Shown: piece by piece, positions 15,740-24,079 of the stretch | Layout: each line of letters starts with the position of its first letter | How positions within the stretch are numbered: position 1 is the first letter of the stretch | Assembly (NCBI GenBank): GCA_016292255.1 | Contig: JAEEZZ010000162.1 | Coordinates: 1 to 34,693 of the forward strand | Length of the DNA stretch: 34,693 nt | Reading direction: 5' to 3' | DNA from: Oscillospiraceae bacterium | GTDB taxonomy: Bacteria; Bacillota; Clostridia; Oscillospirales; Oscillospiraceae | The notes under the pieces: generated by a model | Databases searched by the model: none | Told to the model about the DNA's origin: nothing | The model's input: the letters and a program-made list of their open reading frames with translations, nothing else | Program-made: the position numbers and the translations under genes

Positions 15740-18700
15740 CGGTAAAAAACGGACTGAAAAGCATCCTGCGGACCCCGTGGAAGAGCGTTCTGTTTTCCGC
15801 GGTCCTGATCCTGCTCTCCGCGCTGCTGACCGTTTCCCTGTGCGTGTTTTTCGCGGTGCAGGGCTATCTTTCCGACTGTGACGACTACTACCATACCATC
15901 GCAAATCTGGAATACGTCGGGGCGGATTACCCCAAGTCTTCCGTGTACGACGGGGAGCTGGCAAAGGCCGTCGCCCAGCATCGGGAGGAGCTGGACGCAC
16001 TGCTCCGTTCGGACAGCGTGATCTCCTACGAGGCCGAAAGCAACACGGTGGCGCTGGCGGAGGGACTGCACCGTTCGGATGCGGACGTGCTGGAGCCCAG
16101 CAGCGCGGTGCTGCGGCTGAAAAATGTCATGTATGACGAGCGGCTCGACATCTACCTGATGCAGGTGGAGGAAAGCCTGTATTCCTGCGAATGCTACGAC
16201 GGCACGGTGCTCTTCGTTCGCACGGCCCGGATGCCCTGCGACGGCGGGGAAAAGCTCGAAAACGGAAGAGACTATTACGCAGTCGGCAGATTCTACAAGG
16301 GGCAGACCGCCAACCCGTGGTTCTTTGCGGAGGAAACGAGCTTCCGGGAAGCGGGACAGACGGTGACGCTTCCCCCCTTCACGGCGGCTGACGCCGGAGA
16401 GGAAGCAGCCGCGGCTTACCGTCAATGCGCCAACATCAAGCGGCAGGTCAACGACAGCCTGCGGGTGTATTACACCGCCGCGCTGGCGGATTATCCCCCC
16501 TTCCACCAGCAGACCATCCCTGTCACAAAGGGCAGACTCTTTACCCGGGAGGAATACGACGCCCGGGCGCGGGTTTGCGTCGTTTCCGAGCGCACTGCCG
16601 GATTCCTCGGCCTGGACGTGGGGGACCGGATCCATTTGACGGTCTATGCCTCCGAGGGGGAGCTGTACGAGCCCGGGACCTGGGAGAGCTATGACGAGGG
16701 CGGCTTTGAGATCGTGGGGGTCTACCGGGACAGCGATGATTACCCCTACCGGGTCTTCCTGCCGGACGCGAACGCGGCAAAGGTCGGCATCCGCCCGGTC
16801 ACGGGCTATCGGCTCGGACATTTCCGCCTGCAAAACGACAAGGTCGCCGCCCTGGAGCAGCTGGCGCAGCCCCTCCGGGCCTACGGCTTCCGGGTGAGCG
16901 TCTATGACCAGGGCTATGCGGCCGCAACGGAGCCCATGCGGGAGCTGATGCTGATCTCCGTCATTTTCCTGGGGGTCTGCCTCCTGCTTGCGATCACCGT
17001 CCACGCCATGCAGAGCCATCTGTTCGTCTCCCGGCAAAAGGAGAGCGCGCTGACCATGCGCGCCATGGGCACGGACAAGCCCCGGGTCGTCCTGTATTTT
17101 CTCAGCGCTTCTCTGCTGCTTTCCGCGGTCTCCGTGGTGCTGGGCGGGGTGCTGGGAAAGCTCCTGGAGGGGCGGGTCATGGAGGTGCTGAAAAACTTTG
17201 CCGCCCAGTCCGTGGAGCGGGATTATCGCTTCTCCGGCAGCCGCCTGTCCCTCACCCGCACGCTGGCCTTCGAGCCGTCGATCTCCTTTTCTGTCTATGC
17301 CCGCTCCGCGGCGCTGCTGATCGCCGGTTCGCTGCTGTTTACGGTGGCGTTTGCCCTGGGGAGCCTGCGGGGCGAAAGGTTCACGGCCGGGAAACGCCGC
17401 TTTACGCTGAGGCTGCTTCCAAAGCGCGCCCGGCGGAGCTCCCATCTCACCGGCGTGCTGAAATACGCGCTGATCTCCATCCGCAGAGGCACGGTCCGCA
17501 CGGCTGCCGTCCTCCTGCTGTGCTGCGTCACGGCGGTCTTTTTCGGCCGCTTGACCAGCTCGCTGGACGGCCATCGGGCGCAGCTGGAGGCCTATCGGAG
17601 CAATGCGGTCATTACCGGCTTTGCCACGGATTATAAGGGTCAGCTCATTGACGGGCTGAAGGTACGCAGCTGGCCGGTGAAGCTGTTTTTGGAAACGGGC
17701 TGCGTCTCGGACTATTCCGTCACGGACACGGTGGCCTTCTGCGAGCTGATCGGCATCTCCGTATCAGCGGACGGAACGGAGTATGCCCTTCCGGATCCCC
17801 GGATCCCCGCCATCGGCTCCTTCGCCATGGAAACGCTGATCGATCGGCTGATCTCCGGCTCCCGATGGCTTGCCGCCTCCTCCGTCAACGGCAGTCCCAT
17901 CTTCCATGGCGAAAAGGGTCGGAACATTCAGTGGCTGGATGGGTATTCGGACGCCGATTTTGCGGGCGGCGCAAGGATCTGCGTGCTTCCGAAGCAGATG
18001 ATGGAAGAAAACGGGATCGCCCTGGGGGATACGGTCCGCTTCCTGTTTTACGCGCCATACTATTTCACCGTGGATAATTTCGGCACGGTGGACGTCTTGG
18101 TGGTGGGCGCGTACAACGCTGACGTTTCCAAGTCCTACGTGTTCTCTCCCATCAGCTATTTCCCCGCCGTGGATATCCTGGAACGGCAGGACGAGTCCTT
18201 TGCCGGCTTCGACGTCGACAACGTCACCATACGCACCTACGACAGCTTCCTGTTCACCCTGCGAAGCGCCGCGGAGCTGGACGAGGTACGGCAGGCGCTG
18301 GCCGATTCCGGCTTCACCTGGGTCCATTCCGGCGACAGGGCCCATCCCTTCGTCATTTTGGAGGATGAGATCTATCTGGATACGACCCACTCCATGGAGC
18401 GGCAGATCCAGTACGTCGGTATGCTTTACAACGCGCTCTACGGGCTCACCGGGGTGATCGGCTTCGCGCTGGCCTGGCTGCTTTCGCTGTCCAGACGAAA
18501 GGAGCTTGCCCTCATGCGGGCCATGGGGACGCAGCGAAGCCGGATCCTGCGGAACTTCACGTTTGAACAGCTTCTGCTGAGCTCTGTGGGCCTGGCGCTG
18601 GGCATCGGGCTCTCGCTTCCGGTGGGGAACGGCGTCTCCGGCCTGTGCCTGGGCCTGTGCGGCGGGTTCTGGCTGATCTGGAACTGCGCCACGCTGCTGT

Positions 18701-18756
18701 GTCTCCTCATGGGGCTGTCGAAGCCTTCCTTTGCGTCTCTGACCGAACCGGAATAA
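15733..18756 (+). CDS. FtsX-like ABC permease P2
   Basis: A 1007-residue paralogue of P1 with the same plan: TM1 (about 14-38), first extracytoplasmic domain, TM2-TM4 (about 403-428, 440-478, 519-543), basic loop, TM5 (588-608), second extracytoplasmic domain, TM6-TM8 (899-919, 943-960, 970-993). Shared blocks with P1 include LSDCDDYYHTIANLEYVG, MRELMLISVIFLGVCLLLA, MRAMGTQRSRILRNF and the end SFASLTEPE. It may form a heterodimer with P1 or a separate transporter with A2. The start overlaps a possible leader frame; its own ribosome site (AAAGGA) is modest. No convincing promoter was found between the terminator at 15544-15591 and this gene. Confidence 0.92.
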   Translation: MLTVKNGLKSILRTPWKSVLFSAVLILLSALLTVSLCVFFAVQGYLSDCDDYYHTIANLEYVGADYPKSSVYDGELAKAVAQHREELDALLRSDSVISYEAESNTVALAEGLHRSDADVLEPSSAVLRLKNVMYDERLDIYLMQVEESLYSCECYDGTVLFVRTARMPCDGGEKLENGRDYYAVGRFYKGQTANPWFFAEETSFREAGQTVTLPPFTAADAGEEAAAAYRQCANIKRQVNDSLRVYYTAALADYPPFHQQTIPVTKGRLFTREEYDARARVCVVSERTAGFLGLDVGDRIHLTVYASEGELYEPGTWESYDEGGFEIVGVYRDSDDYPYRVFLPDANAAKVGIRPVTGYRLGHFRLQNDKVAALEQLAQPLRAYGFRVSVYDQGYAAATEPMRELMLISVIFLGVCLLLAITVHAMQSHLFVSRQKESALTMRAMGTDKPRVVLYFLSASLLLSAVSVVLGGVLGKLLEGRVMEVLKNFAAQSVERDYRFSGSRLSLTRTLAFEPSISFSVYARSAALLIAGSLLFTVAFALGSLRGERFTAGKRRFTLRLLPKRARRSSHLTGVLKYALISIRRGTVRTAAVLLLCCVTAVFFGRLTSSLDGHRAQLEAYRSNAVITGFATDYKGQLIDGLKVRSWPVKLFLETGCVSDYSVTDTVAFCELIGISVSADGTEYALPDPRIPAIGSFAMETLIDRLISGSRWLAASSVNGSPIFHGEKGRNIQWLDGYSDADFAGGARICVLPKQMMEENGIALGDTVRFLFYAPYYFTVDNFGTVDVLVVGAYNADVSKSYVFSPISYFPAVDILERQDESFAGFDVDNVTIRTYDSFLFTLRSAAELDEVRQALADSGFTWVHSGDRAHPFVILEDEIYLDTTHSMERQIQYVGMLYNALYGLTGVIGFALAWLLSLSRRKELALMRAMGTQRSRILRNFTFEQLLLSSVGLALGIGLSLPVGNGVSGLCLGLCGGFWLIWNCATLLCLLMGLSKPSFASLTEPE

Positions 18757-18773
18757 TACTGGAGGGAAATGCC

Positions 18774-20621
18774 ATGGCGATCCTGGAAGTGCAAAACGTC
18801 AAATATCGCTACGTCAATCAATATCAGACCGTCGACGCGCTGAACGGCGTAAGCTGCAGCTTTGAGGAAGGGCGGCTCTACGCCCTGGTGGGCAAGTCCG
18901 GCTCCGGCAAGAGCACGCTGCTGTCTCTGCTGGCCGGGCTGATGCTGCCGAGCGAGGGCGAGATCCGCTTCAACGGCCGGTCCACCGCGTCCCTCGATCT
19001 GGAGCGCTACCGCCGGGAGAACGTCTCGGTCATCTATCAGTCCTTCCGGCTCCTGCCGCTGCTGACGGTCTCGGAGAACGTGACCTACCCCATGGAGATC
19101 CGGGGCTTTGCGGGCAAGGAAGCCAGAGATCGGGCCGCGGCGCTGATCCGCAGGGTGGGCTTGCCGGAAACCGCCCTGGACCGCCTGCCCAATATGCTCT
19201 CCGGCGGCGAACAGCAGCGGGTGGCGGTGGCCCGCGCCATGAGCATGGATACCCGGCTGCTGCTGGCCGACGAGCCCACCGGCAATCTGGACACGGAAAA
19301 CGGCAGGCGGATCATCGACCTGCTGCTGCAGCTGGCCCACGAGGAGGGCTATTGCGTGATCGTGGTCACCCACGATCCGGACATCTCCGCCCGTGCGGAC
19401 ATCACCTATCGCATCCGCGACGGCGTGCTGTCGGAGGAATCCCGGAATCCGGCCTGCGCCGAAGTGTGGTCCGGCGGCGGGCAGCGCTCAGAGGAGCTCC
19501 GGCGCATCGACGAGCTGGTGGAAAAGGCGGAGAAACGGCGCAAAAAAAGAAACCGGATCCTCGGCACGGCCCTTGCGGCCTGCCTGGCGCTGGGCTGCCT
19601 GCTGCATACCCTGATCCTTCCCGCGCTCCGTTACAGCCGGGCGGTATCCCTCTGGGAGGCGGGAAGCTATGAGGAAGCCATCGCCGCCTTTGAGGCCATG
19701 GACGGATACCGGGACAGCGAGACGAGGATTCTTGCCTGCAGATACGGCATCGCGGCGGAGCTCCGGGCGGCAGGGGAGTACGATGCGGCCATCGCCGCCT
19801 TTGAAGCGCTGGAGGGCTATGCGGACAGCGCGGCCATGATCGAGACCTGCCGGGCGGAAAGGCTGGAGCAGCAATACGCCGCAGCGCTTGCGCTGAGCGA
19901 AGCCGGAAGCTATGACCGGGCCTATCCCGCGTGGATCGCGCTGGGCGATTATCGGGACAGCGCCCAGCGGGCAGAGGCGCTCTACGAGCCGTATAAGGCC
20001 GCTCTGCTCGAAAACCCACAGCTGGGCGCCTCCGTCTTCTTCGGCTCCTACGAGCAGGACAACGACCTCTCCAACGGGCAGGAGGACATCGAGTGGCTGG
20101 TCCTGGCCCTGGAGGACGACCGGGCGCTGCTCATCAGCCGGTACGCGCTGGACTGCCAGCGATACAGCGTCAACAAAAGCCGCGATTCCTGGACGAGCTG
20201 CAACATCAGAAGCTGGCTGAACGGCCCGTTCCTGAGCAGCGCCTTCACCCCGGAGGAACAGGAACGGATCCTGGACACCGTGATCCCCTCCCCCCAGCGT
20301 CAGGACGAAATGAAGTTCGCAGACGCCGTCGATCGGCTGTTTGCCTTGGATCAGACCCAGATCTACAAGTATTTCCCCTCCGAGGAATCCCGAAGGTGCT
20401 CGCCCACCGCCTACGCGGTGGCCCAGGGCGCACCCGCCAGAAACGCTTCCTCCGAAGACGGCCGAAGCTATTGCTGGTGGTGGGTGCGATTCCAGGGCGT
20501 CAGCAACTGGAACGCGCCCTGCATCACCCCGGACGGCTCCCTCTCCCACTTGGATCAATATCTCGACGAAGCCTATAACGCGGTTCGCCCCGCCATGTGG
20601 ATCAAGCTGGGCGGGGACTGA
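18774..20621 (+). CDS. ABC ATPase A2 fused to a TM segment, TPR-like repeats and DUF6273-like domain
   Basis: A 615-residue fusion. Residues 1-222 are a full ATPase: Walker A GKSGSGKST (40-48), LSGGEQQRVAVARA (about 142-155), LLLADEPTGNLD (about 160-171) and VVTHDPD. A charged linker (about 225-260, KAEKRRKKRNR) is followed by one membrane helix near 262-287. Then come three TPR-like repeats of the form YEEAIAAFEAMDGYRDSE, and from about 416 a DUF6273-like domain (FFGSYEQDNDLSNGQEDIEW, RSWLNGPFLSSAFTPEEQ, RPAMWIKLGGD). The basic linker and topology suggest the ATPase is cytoplasmic and the C-terminal part extracytoplasmic. The ATG at 18774 has GGAGGG 7 nt upstream; longer in-frame starts fall inside P2. 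The fusion is continuous with no frameshift sign. Confidence 0.9.
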   Translation: MAILEVQNVKYRYVNQYQTVDALNGVSCSFEEGRLYALVGKSGSGKSTLLSLLAGLMLPSEGEIRFNGRSTASLDLERYRRENVSVIYQSFRLLPLLTVSENVTYPMEIRGFAGKEARDRAAALIRRVGLPETALDRLPNMLSGGEQQRVAVARAMSMDTRLLLADEPTGNLDTENGRRIIDLLLQLAHEEGYCVIVVTHDPDISARADITYRIRDGVLSEESRNPACAEVWSGGGQRSEELRRIDELVEKAEKRRKKRNRILGTALAACLALGCLLHTLILPALRYSRAVSLWEAGSYEEAIAAFEAMDGYRDSETRILACRYGIAAELRAAGEYDAAIAAFEALEGYADSAAMIETCRAERLEQQYAAALALSEAGSYDRAYPAWIALGDYRDSAQRAEALYEPYKAALLENPQLGASVFFGSYEQDNDLSNGQEDIEWLVLALEDDRALLISRYALDCQRYSVNKSRDSWTSCNIRSWLNGPFLSSAFTPEEQERILDTVIPSPQRQDEMKFADAVDRLFALDQTQIYKYFPSEESRRCSPTAYAVAQGAPARNASSEDGRSYCWWWVRFQGVSNWNAPCITPDGSLSHLDQYLDEAYNAVRPAMWIKLGGD

Positions 20622-20644
20622 AAAACGGGCAAGTAAAAACAGAA

Positions 20645-20682
20645 ACGGCACCCTGCCCCGGGAACCCGGGGGAGGGTGCCGT
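20645..20682. terminator. Terminator between A2 and thrS
   Basis: 10-bp outer stem (20645-20654 with 20673-20682) plus an inner GC palindrome (20656-20671), with AAAATTTT right after. It sits between the convergent genes A2 and thrS. Confidence 0.75.
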
Positions 20683-20714
20683 AAAATTTTCGGGTGTGCG
20701 AAGGGCCGAAACAA

Positions 20715-22508
20715 TCAGAAGCTCCGATCCTTCTCCGCGATCTGCTTCAGGCAGAGGGCCTGGAATTCGGCGGGGGTCATGGCACCCAGATCCGCGCCGG
20801 TGCGGGTGCGGACGGAGACCGTGCCGTTCTCCATATCCCGGTCGCCGATGACCAGCATATAGGGAACCTTCTGCATCTGGGCCTCCCGGATCTTGTAGCC
20901 CAGCTTCTCGGAGCGGTAGTCGCCCTCGGCGTCGATGTCCAGCGCCCGCAGCTCCTCCACCAGCTTGGCGGCGTAGTCGTGGGCCCGGTCGGTGATGGGC
21001 AGCACCCGGACCTGCTCGGGGCACATCCACAGGGGCAGGGCGCCGGCGTAGCGCTCGATCAGATAGGCCAGGGTGCGCTCGTAGCAGCCCAGACTGGTGC
21101 GGTGGATGATATAGGGCAGCTTCTTCTGGCCGTCGGTGTCGGTGTACTCCATGCCGAACTTCTCCGCCAGCAGCATATCCACCTGGATGGTGACGATGGT
21201 GTCCTCCTTGCCGAAGACGTTCTTGTACTGGATGTCCAGCTTGGGGCCGTAGAAGGCGGCCTCGTCGATGCCGATGCTGTATTCCACGTTCAGATCGTCC
21301 AGGATGGTCTTCATGACGGACTGGGCCTTCTCCCACTGCTCCGGGGTGCCTTCATACTTGGCCGTGTTGGCAGGATCCCACTGGGAGAAGCGGAAGGAGC
21401 AGTTTTCCAGCATACCCACGGTGCCCAGCAGGTACTTGGCCAGCTCCAGGCAGCCCTTGAACTCCTCCTCCAGCTGCTCGGGGCGGAGGATCAGATGGCC
21501 CTCGGAGATGGTGAACTGACGCACCCGGATCAGACCGTGCATCTCGCCGGAGTCCTCGTTGCGGAAGAGAGTAGAGGTCTCGCCCAGCCGCATGGGCAGG
21601 TCCCGGTAGGAGCGGGCCCGGTTCAGGAAGACCTGGTACTGGAAGGGGCAGGTCATGGGCCGCATGGCGAAGCATTCCTTGGTCTCATCGTCGGGGTCGC
21701 CCATGATGAACATACCGTCCCGGTAGTGATCCCAGTGGCCGGAGATCTTGTACAGCTCCCGCTTTGCCATGTAAGGCGTCTTGGTCAGCAGGTAGCCCCG
21801 CTTCTTCTCGGTGTCCTCCACCCAGCGCTGCAGCTTCTGGATCACCCGGGCGCCCTTGGGCAGCAGGATGGGCAGGCCCTGGCCGATCACGTCCACGGTG
21901 GTGAAGTATTCCAGCTCACGGCCCAGCTTGTTGTGATCCCGCTTCAGGGCCTCGGCCTGCTGCTCCAGGTAGGCGTCCAGCTCTTCCTTGGAGGGGAAGG
22001 CCACGCCGTAGATCCGCTGGAGCATCTTGCGGTTGGAGTCGCCGCGCCAGTAGGCGCCGCAGGCCTTGGTGAGCTTGAAGCCGTTGTGCTTGACGCGGCC
22101 GGTGGAATCCAGGTGGGGACCGGCGCAGAGGTCGGTGAACTCGCCCTGGGTGTAGAAGGAGATCACGGCGTCGGCGGGCAGATCGTTGATCAGCTCCACC
22201 TTGTAGGGCTCGTTTTTGGCCTCCATATAGGCGATGGCCTCGGCCCGGGGCTTCTCGGAGCGCTCCAGATGCAGCCGCTCCTTGCAGATCTTCTTCATCT
22301 CGGCCTCGATCTGCTCCAGGTGCTCGTTGGTGAAGGAGAAGGGAGCGTCAAAGTCGTAGTACCAGCCCAGATCGATGGAGGGGCCGATGGCCAGCTGCAC
22401 CTCCGGCCACAGACGCTTCACGGCCTGGGCCATAATGTGGGAGCAGGTGTGCCAGTAGGTCTTGCGATAGGCCTCGTTTTCAAAGGTGTAGATGTTTTCT
22501 TCGGACAT
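20715..22508 (-). CDS. thrS: Threonyl-tRNA synthetase lacking the TGS domain
   Basis: A 597-residue class II synthetase. The editing domain begins almost at once with HTCSH (His20, His24) and CAGPHLD (Cys128). The catalytic core has motif 2-like FRNEDSGEMHGLIRVRQF, motif 3 RTSLGCYERTLAYLIERYAG, and the three zinc ligands expected from ThrRS (Cys in MRPMTCP, His in ISEGHL, His in IIHRTSLG). The anticodon-binding domain (QVRVLPITDRAHDYA) ends the protein. Compared with the E. coli enzyme about 50 N-terminal residues, the TGS domain, are missing; the ATG has AAGGAGG 9 nt upstream and no upstream frame restores a TGS. It is preceded by a T-box leader, so expression should rise when tRNA-Thr is uncharged. 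Confidence 0.95.
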   Translation of the reverse strand: MSEENIYTFENEAYRKTYWHTCSHIMAQAVKRLWPEVQLAIGPSIDLGWYYDFDAPFSFTNEHLEQIEAEMKKICKERLHLERSEKPRAEAIAYMEAKNEPYKVELINDLPADAVISFYTQGEFTDLCAGPHLDSTGRVKHNGFKLTKACGAYWRGDSNRKMLQRIYGVAFPSKEELDAYLEQQAEALKRDHNKLGRELEYFTTVDVIGQGLPILLPKGARVIQKLQRWVEDTEKKRGYLLTKTPYMAKRELYKISGHWDHYRDGMFIMGDPDDETKECFAMRPMTCPFQYQVFLNRARSYRDLPMRLGETSTLFRNEDSGEMHGLIRVRQFTISEGHLILRPEQLEEEFKGCLELAKYLLGTVGMLENCSFRFSQWDPANTAKYEGTPEQWEKAQSVMKTILDDLNVEYSIGIDEAAFYGPKLDIQYKNVFGKEDTIVTIQVDMLLAEKFGMEYTDTDGQKKLPYIIHRTSLGCYERTLAYLIERYAGALPLWMCPEQVRVLPITDRAHDYAAKLVEELRALDIDAEGDYRSEKLGYKIREAQMQKVPYMLVIGDRDMENGTVSVRTRTGADLGAMTPAEFQALCLKQIAEKDRSF

Positions 22509-22571
22509 GGTTATATACCTCCTTGCGGAATTATTACGGTGTTGTTGATAGCATGGGCATTTAAGGAAACG

Positions 22572-22597
22572 CAGGGATCAAGGATCAGGGATCAAGG
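22572..22597. repeat. Short tandem repeat, 14-nt period
   Basis: About 1.9 copies of CAGGGATCAAGGAT in the spacer between the T-box terminator and thrS. Confidence 0.6.
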
Positions 22598-22632
22598 TGG
22601 GGTTAGAGTTTCGAGCGCATGGTTCAAAGTCC

Positions 22633-22654
22633 GTAGCGCGGGCAATCTGCCCGC
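22633..22654. repeat. GTAG-edged stem-loop repeat
   Basis: GTAGC then GCGGGCA/TGCCCGC arms around a 3-nt loop. It matches the unit at 15431-15452 except for the loop and one arm pair. It lies in the thrS leader mRNA, downstream of the T-box terminator. Apart from repeats, 22509-22784 shows no gene. Confidence 0.6.
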
Positions 22655-22784
22655 CGTGCTTCGTTTTTTCGTTCTCGGCGGTTGTTGTAAAAAATGCAAT
22701 AACTGCATCAACTGAAGATGTTTCCCTCAAAGAAGATGGCGTGAAGTGCCGGATGAGGGACGCCTCGGTGATTGACCGGAAAAC

Positions 22785-22816
22785 AAAAAACCCCCGACCG
22801 ATCGCTCGGTCAGGGG
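22785..22816 (-). terminator. T-box regulated terminator
   Basis: Minus-strand 10-bp stem (22807-22816 with 22791-22800, one G-U pair), 6-nt loop, then T6 at 22785-22790. It lies 16 nt after the T-box sequence, the expected place for the terminator that competes with the antiterminator. Confidence 0.9.
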
Positions 22817-22920
22817 TGAATAAATGACTTATCCACGGTTCCACCCTGCTTGCGGACGTAGTCCGCCGCTCTTGGACGCTGTAACGGGCGATCCCCGTCC
22901 CTCCATACTGATCTGCACCC

Positions 22921-22950
22921 TGTAGCGGCGCACAGTGCGCGCCACGGTGA
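22921..22950. repeat. GTAG-edged stem-loop repeat inside the T-box leader
   Basis: TGTAGCG followed by GCGCAC-A-GTGCGC. Same type as the element at 24291-24325. It lies between the proposed Stem I and the antiterminator. Confidence 0.55.
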
Positions 22951-22966
22951 CACCTTCACAACCGAA

Positions 22967-23054
22967 TGTAGGGACGAGCACCTGTGCCCTTCATGGGTAT
23001 TGCTCGTCCGCGGACAAGCGATACCCATGAAGGGCACAGGTGCTTGTCCCTACA
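22967..23054. repeat. 88-bp near-perfect palindrome in the T-box leader
   Basis: Two 44-nt arms (22967-23010 and 23011-23054) with no spacer; 41 of 44 positions are complementary, and all three mismatches are transitions. Both ends read TGTAGGGAC inward, like the other GTAG-edged repeats. Looks like a small mobile palindromic element or two copies inserted head to head. Confidence 0.9.
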
Positions 23055-23205
23055 CGCACAAACGGCGGAAAGCAGACGTTCCGGCGGGCGGCTCGGAAGC
23101 GGTGGGGCGTTCCGTCCTTCGCAAGACCCTCGCAGCACAAGGGGTCTCTCTCTGGGCGGCGGATTATGGAAGCCCGTCTTCGTCGCAGCCTTTGACGTTT
23201 GTACC

Positions 23206-23233
23206 ATTATACCACGATTTTCACGCCTGTCAA
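23206..23233 (-). promoter_or_regulatory. thrS promoter
   Basis: On the minus strand TTGACA (23228-23233), 16-nt spacer, TATAAT (23206-23211). The -35 hexamer contains the TGA stop codon of the upstream YwaF-like gene. Confidence 0.85.
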
Positions 23234-24021
23234 CCACCAAAATTTGTTTTCATCGATCTTCTGTTTATGATCATCGTCAAATATTTCAGAATAAAGTAAG
23301 CCAGCAGCGGAACGAGAACGGTTCCGGCAGAGATCATCAGCACGTAAACCGTTTGACCGGGAATCTCGCCAATGCTGTTTCTGATGCTTAATCTGACGTT
23401 CTCTAAAAAGGGAGCGTTGCTGTGAACGAAATTGTTGAAGTTTGTATCAATGAGCTGCGCAAACGGTCCGACGATCAAGCAATACAGGCCATAGGTGATG
23501 ACGACCAGCACAACGTCCTTTTTGGTGTTGAACTTCGCCAAGCCCTGGAAGATGAACAAAAAGAAGGTAAATATCCCGATCCCATGGAACAGGACCGAGT
23601 GCAATTCAAAGAAGCTTCCGCCCTGCCCGGTCAAAAACGCCCACATACTTCTGATCGCGTCATCCGAATATACGACGTTCGGATAAACGGCCATAAACAG
23701 GAACAAGCAGGTCGATACAATGCCGGCGATCAGAATAAACCGATCCCGATGGCGGCCCTTATAAAAGCACGCAAGAGGATGAAAATACAGAAACAAACTG
23801 CAAAAATGGCAAGGGATCCAGTAGCTGCTGTAGCCGTTTGCAATTCCGTATATCTGCTTCGCGGCTTCCAGCAAAAGCAGCAATCCTGTGCAGAGCTTGA
23901 GCGGCAGCAATTTGGCTTCTTCGTCTTTGTTGTTCAATTTGCGGCTGATCATCCAGGCAAGCGCCGCGTAAATGACAAACTGGGGGATCAGCGTATATAC
24001 GTGCAATGGCGTCCAAAACAT
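23230..24021 (-). CDS. YwaF-like integral membrane protein (TIGR02206 type)
   Basis: A 263-residue protein with about six to seven membrane helices. It has an early helix FVIYAALAWMI, a conserved IPCHFCSLFLY segment, the motif FFELHSVLFHGIGIF, and a late helix VLVPLLAYFILKYL. His/Cys residues in membrane segments (PCHFC, ELHS, FHG) recall the YwaF/TMEM164-like family, whose function in bacteria is unknown. AGAAGGA precedes the ATG. GC content is lower than in neighbouring genes (many A/T-ending codons), so it may have come in by transfer. Its last codon overlaps the -35 of thrS. A possible promoter is at 24233-24260, separated from the gene by a repeat element. Confidence 0.75.
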   Translation of the reverse strand: MFWTPLHVYTLIPQFVIYAALAWMISRKLNNKDEEAKLLPLKLCTGLLLLLEAAKQIYGIANGYSSYWIPCHFCSLFLYFHPLACFYKGRHRDRFILIAGIVSTCLFLFMAVYPNVVYSDDAIRSMWAFLTGQGGSFFELHSVLFHGIGIFTFFLFIFQGLAKFNTKKDVVLVVITYGLYCLIVGPFAQLIDTNFNNFVHSNAPFLENVRLSIRNSIGEIPGQTVYVLMISAGTVLVPLLAYFILKYLTMIINRRSMKTNFGG

Positions 24022-24079
24022 GGATTTATCCTTCTTATCCGTTGTTTTACAAAAATGAAACGTACCTGTTCAGTCACAT

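Larger units (their letters stand above)
22785..23199 (-). promoter_or_regulatory. T-box riboswitch leader of thrS
   Basis: Reading on the minus strand from the expected transcription start near 23199. The universal T-box sequence AGGGTGGAACCGTGG is at 22833-22847. Its TGGA would pair with the UCCA end of tRNA that carries U73. A hairpin GCGGAC/GTCCGC lies just before it, and an intrinsic terminator follows. An AGAGAGAGA block near 23147-23155 and a candidate Thr specifier ACC at 23101-23103 (followed by G) lie in the proposed Stem I region. The specifier is tentative, since I could not fold Stem I fully. The leader up to the terminator is about 415 nt and includes an 88-bp palindromic repeat. 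Confidence 0.88.

Noticed and set aside
18645-18773. N-terminal extension of A2 by 43 codons
   Set aside because: It overlaps the P2 end, has no ribosome site, and the protein similarity to A1 begins exactly at the ATG 18774.
2814-20682. Similar ACGGCACCC-type hairpins at 2814 and 20645 as one regulatory family
   Set aside because: Only the outer 9-10 bp agree; both are at gene ends and are explained as terminators.
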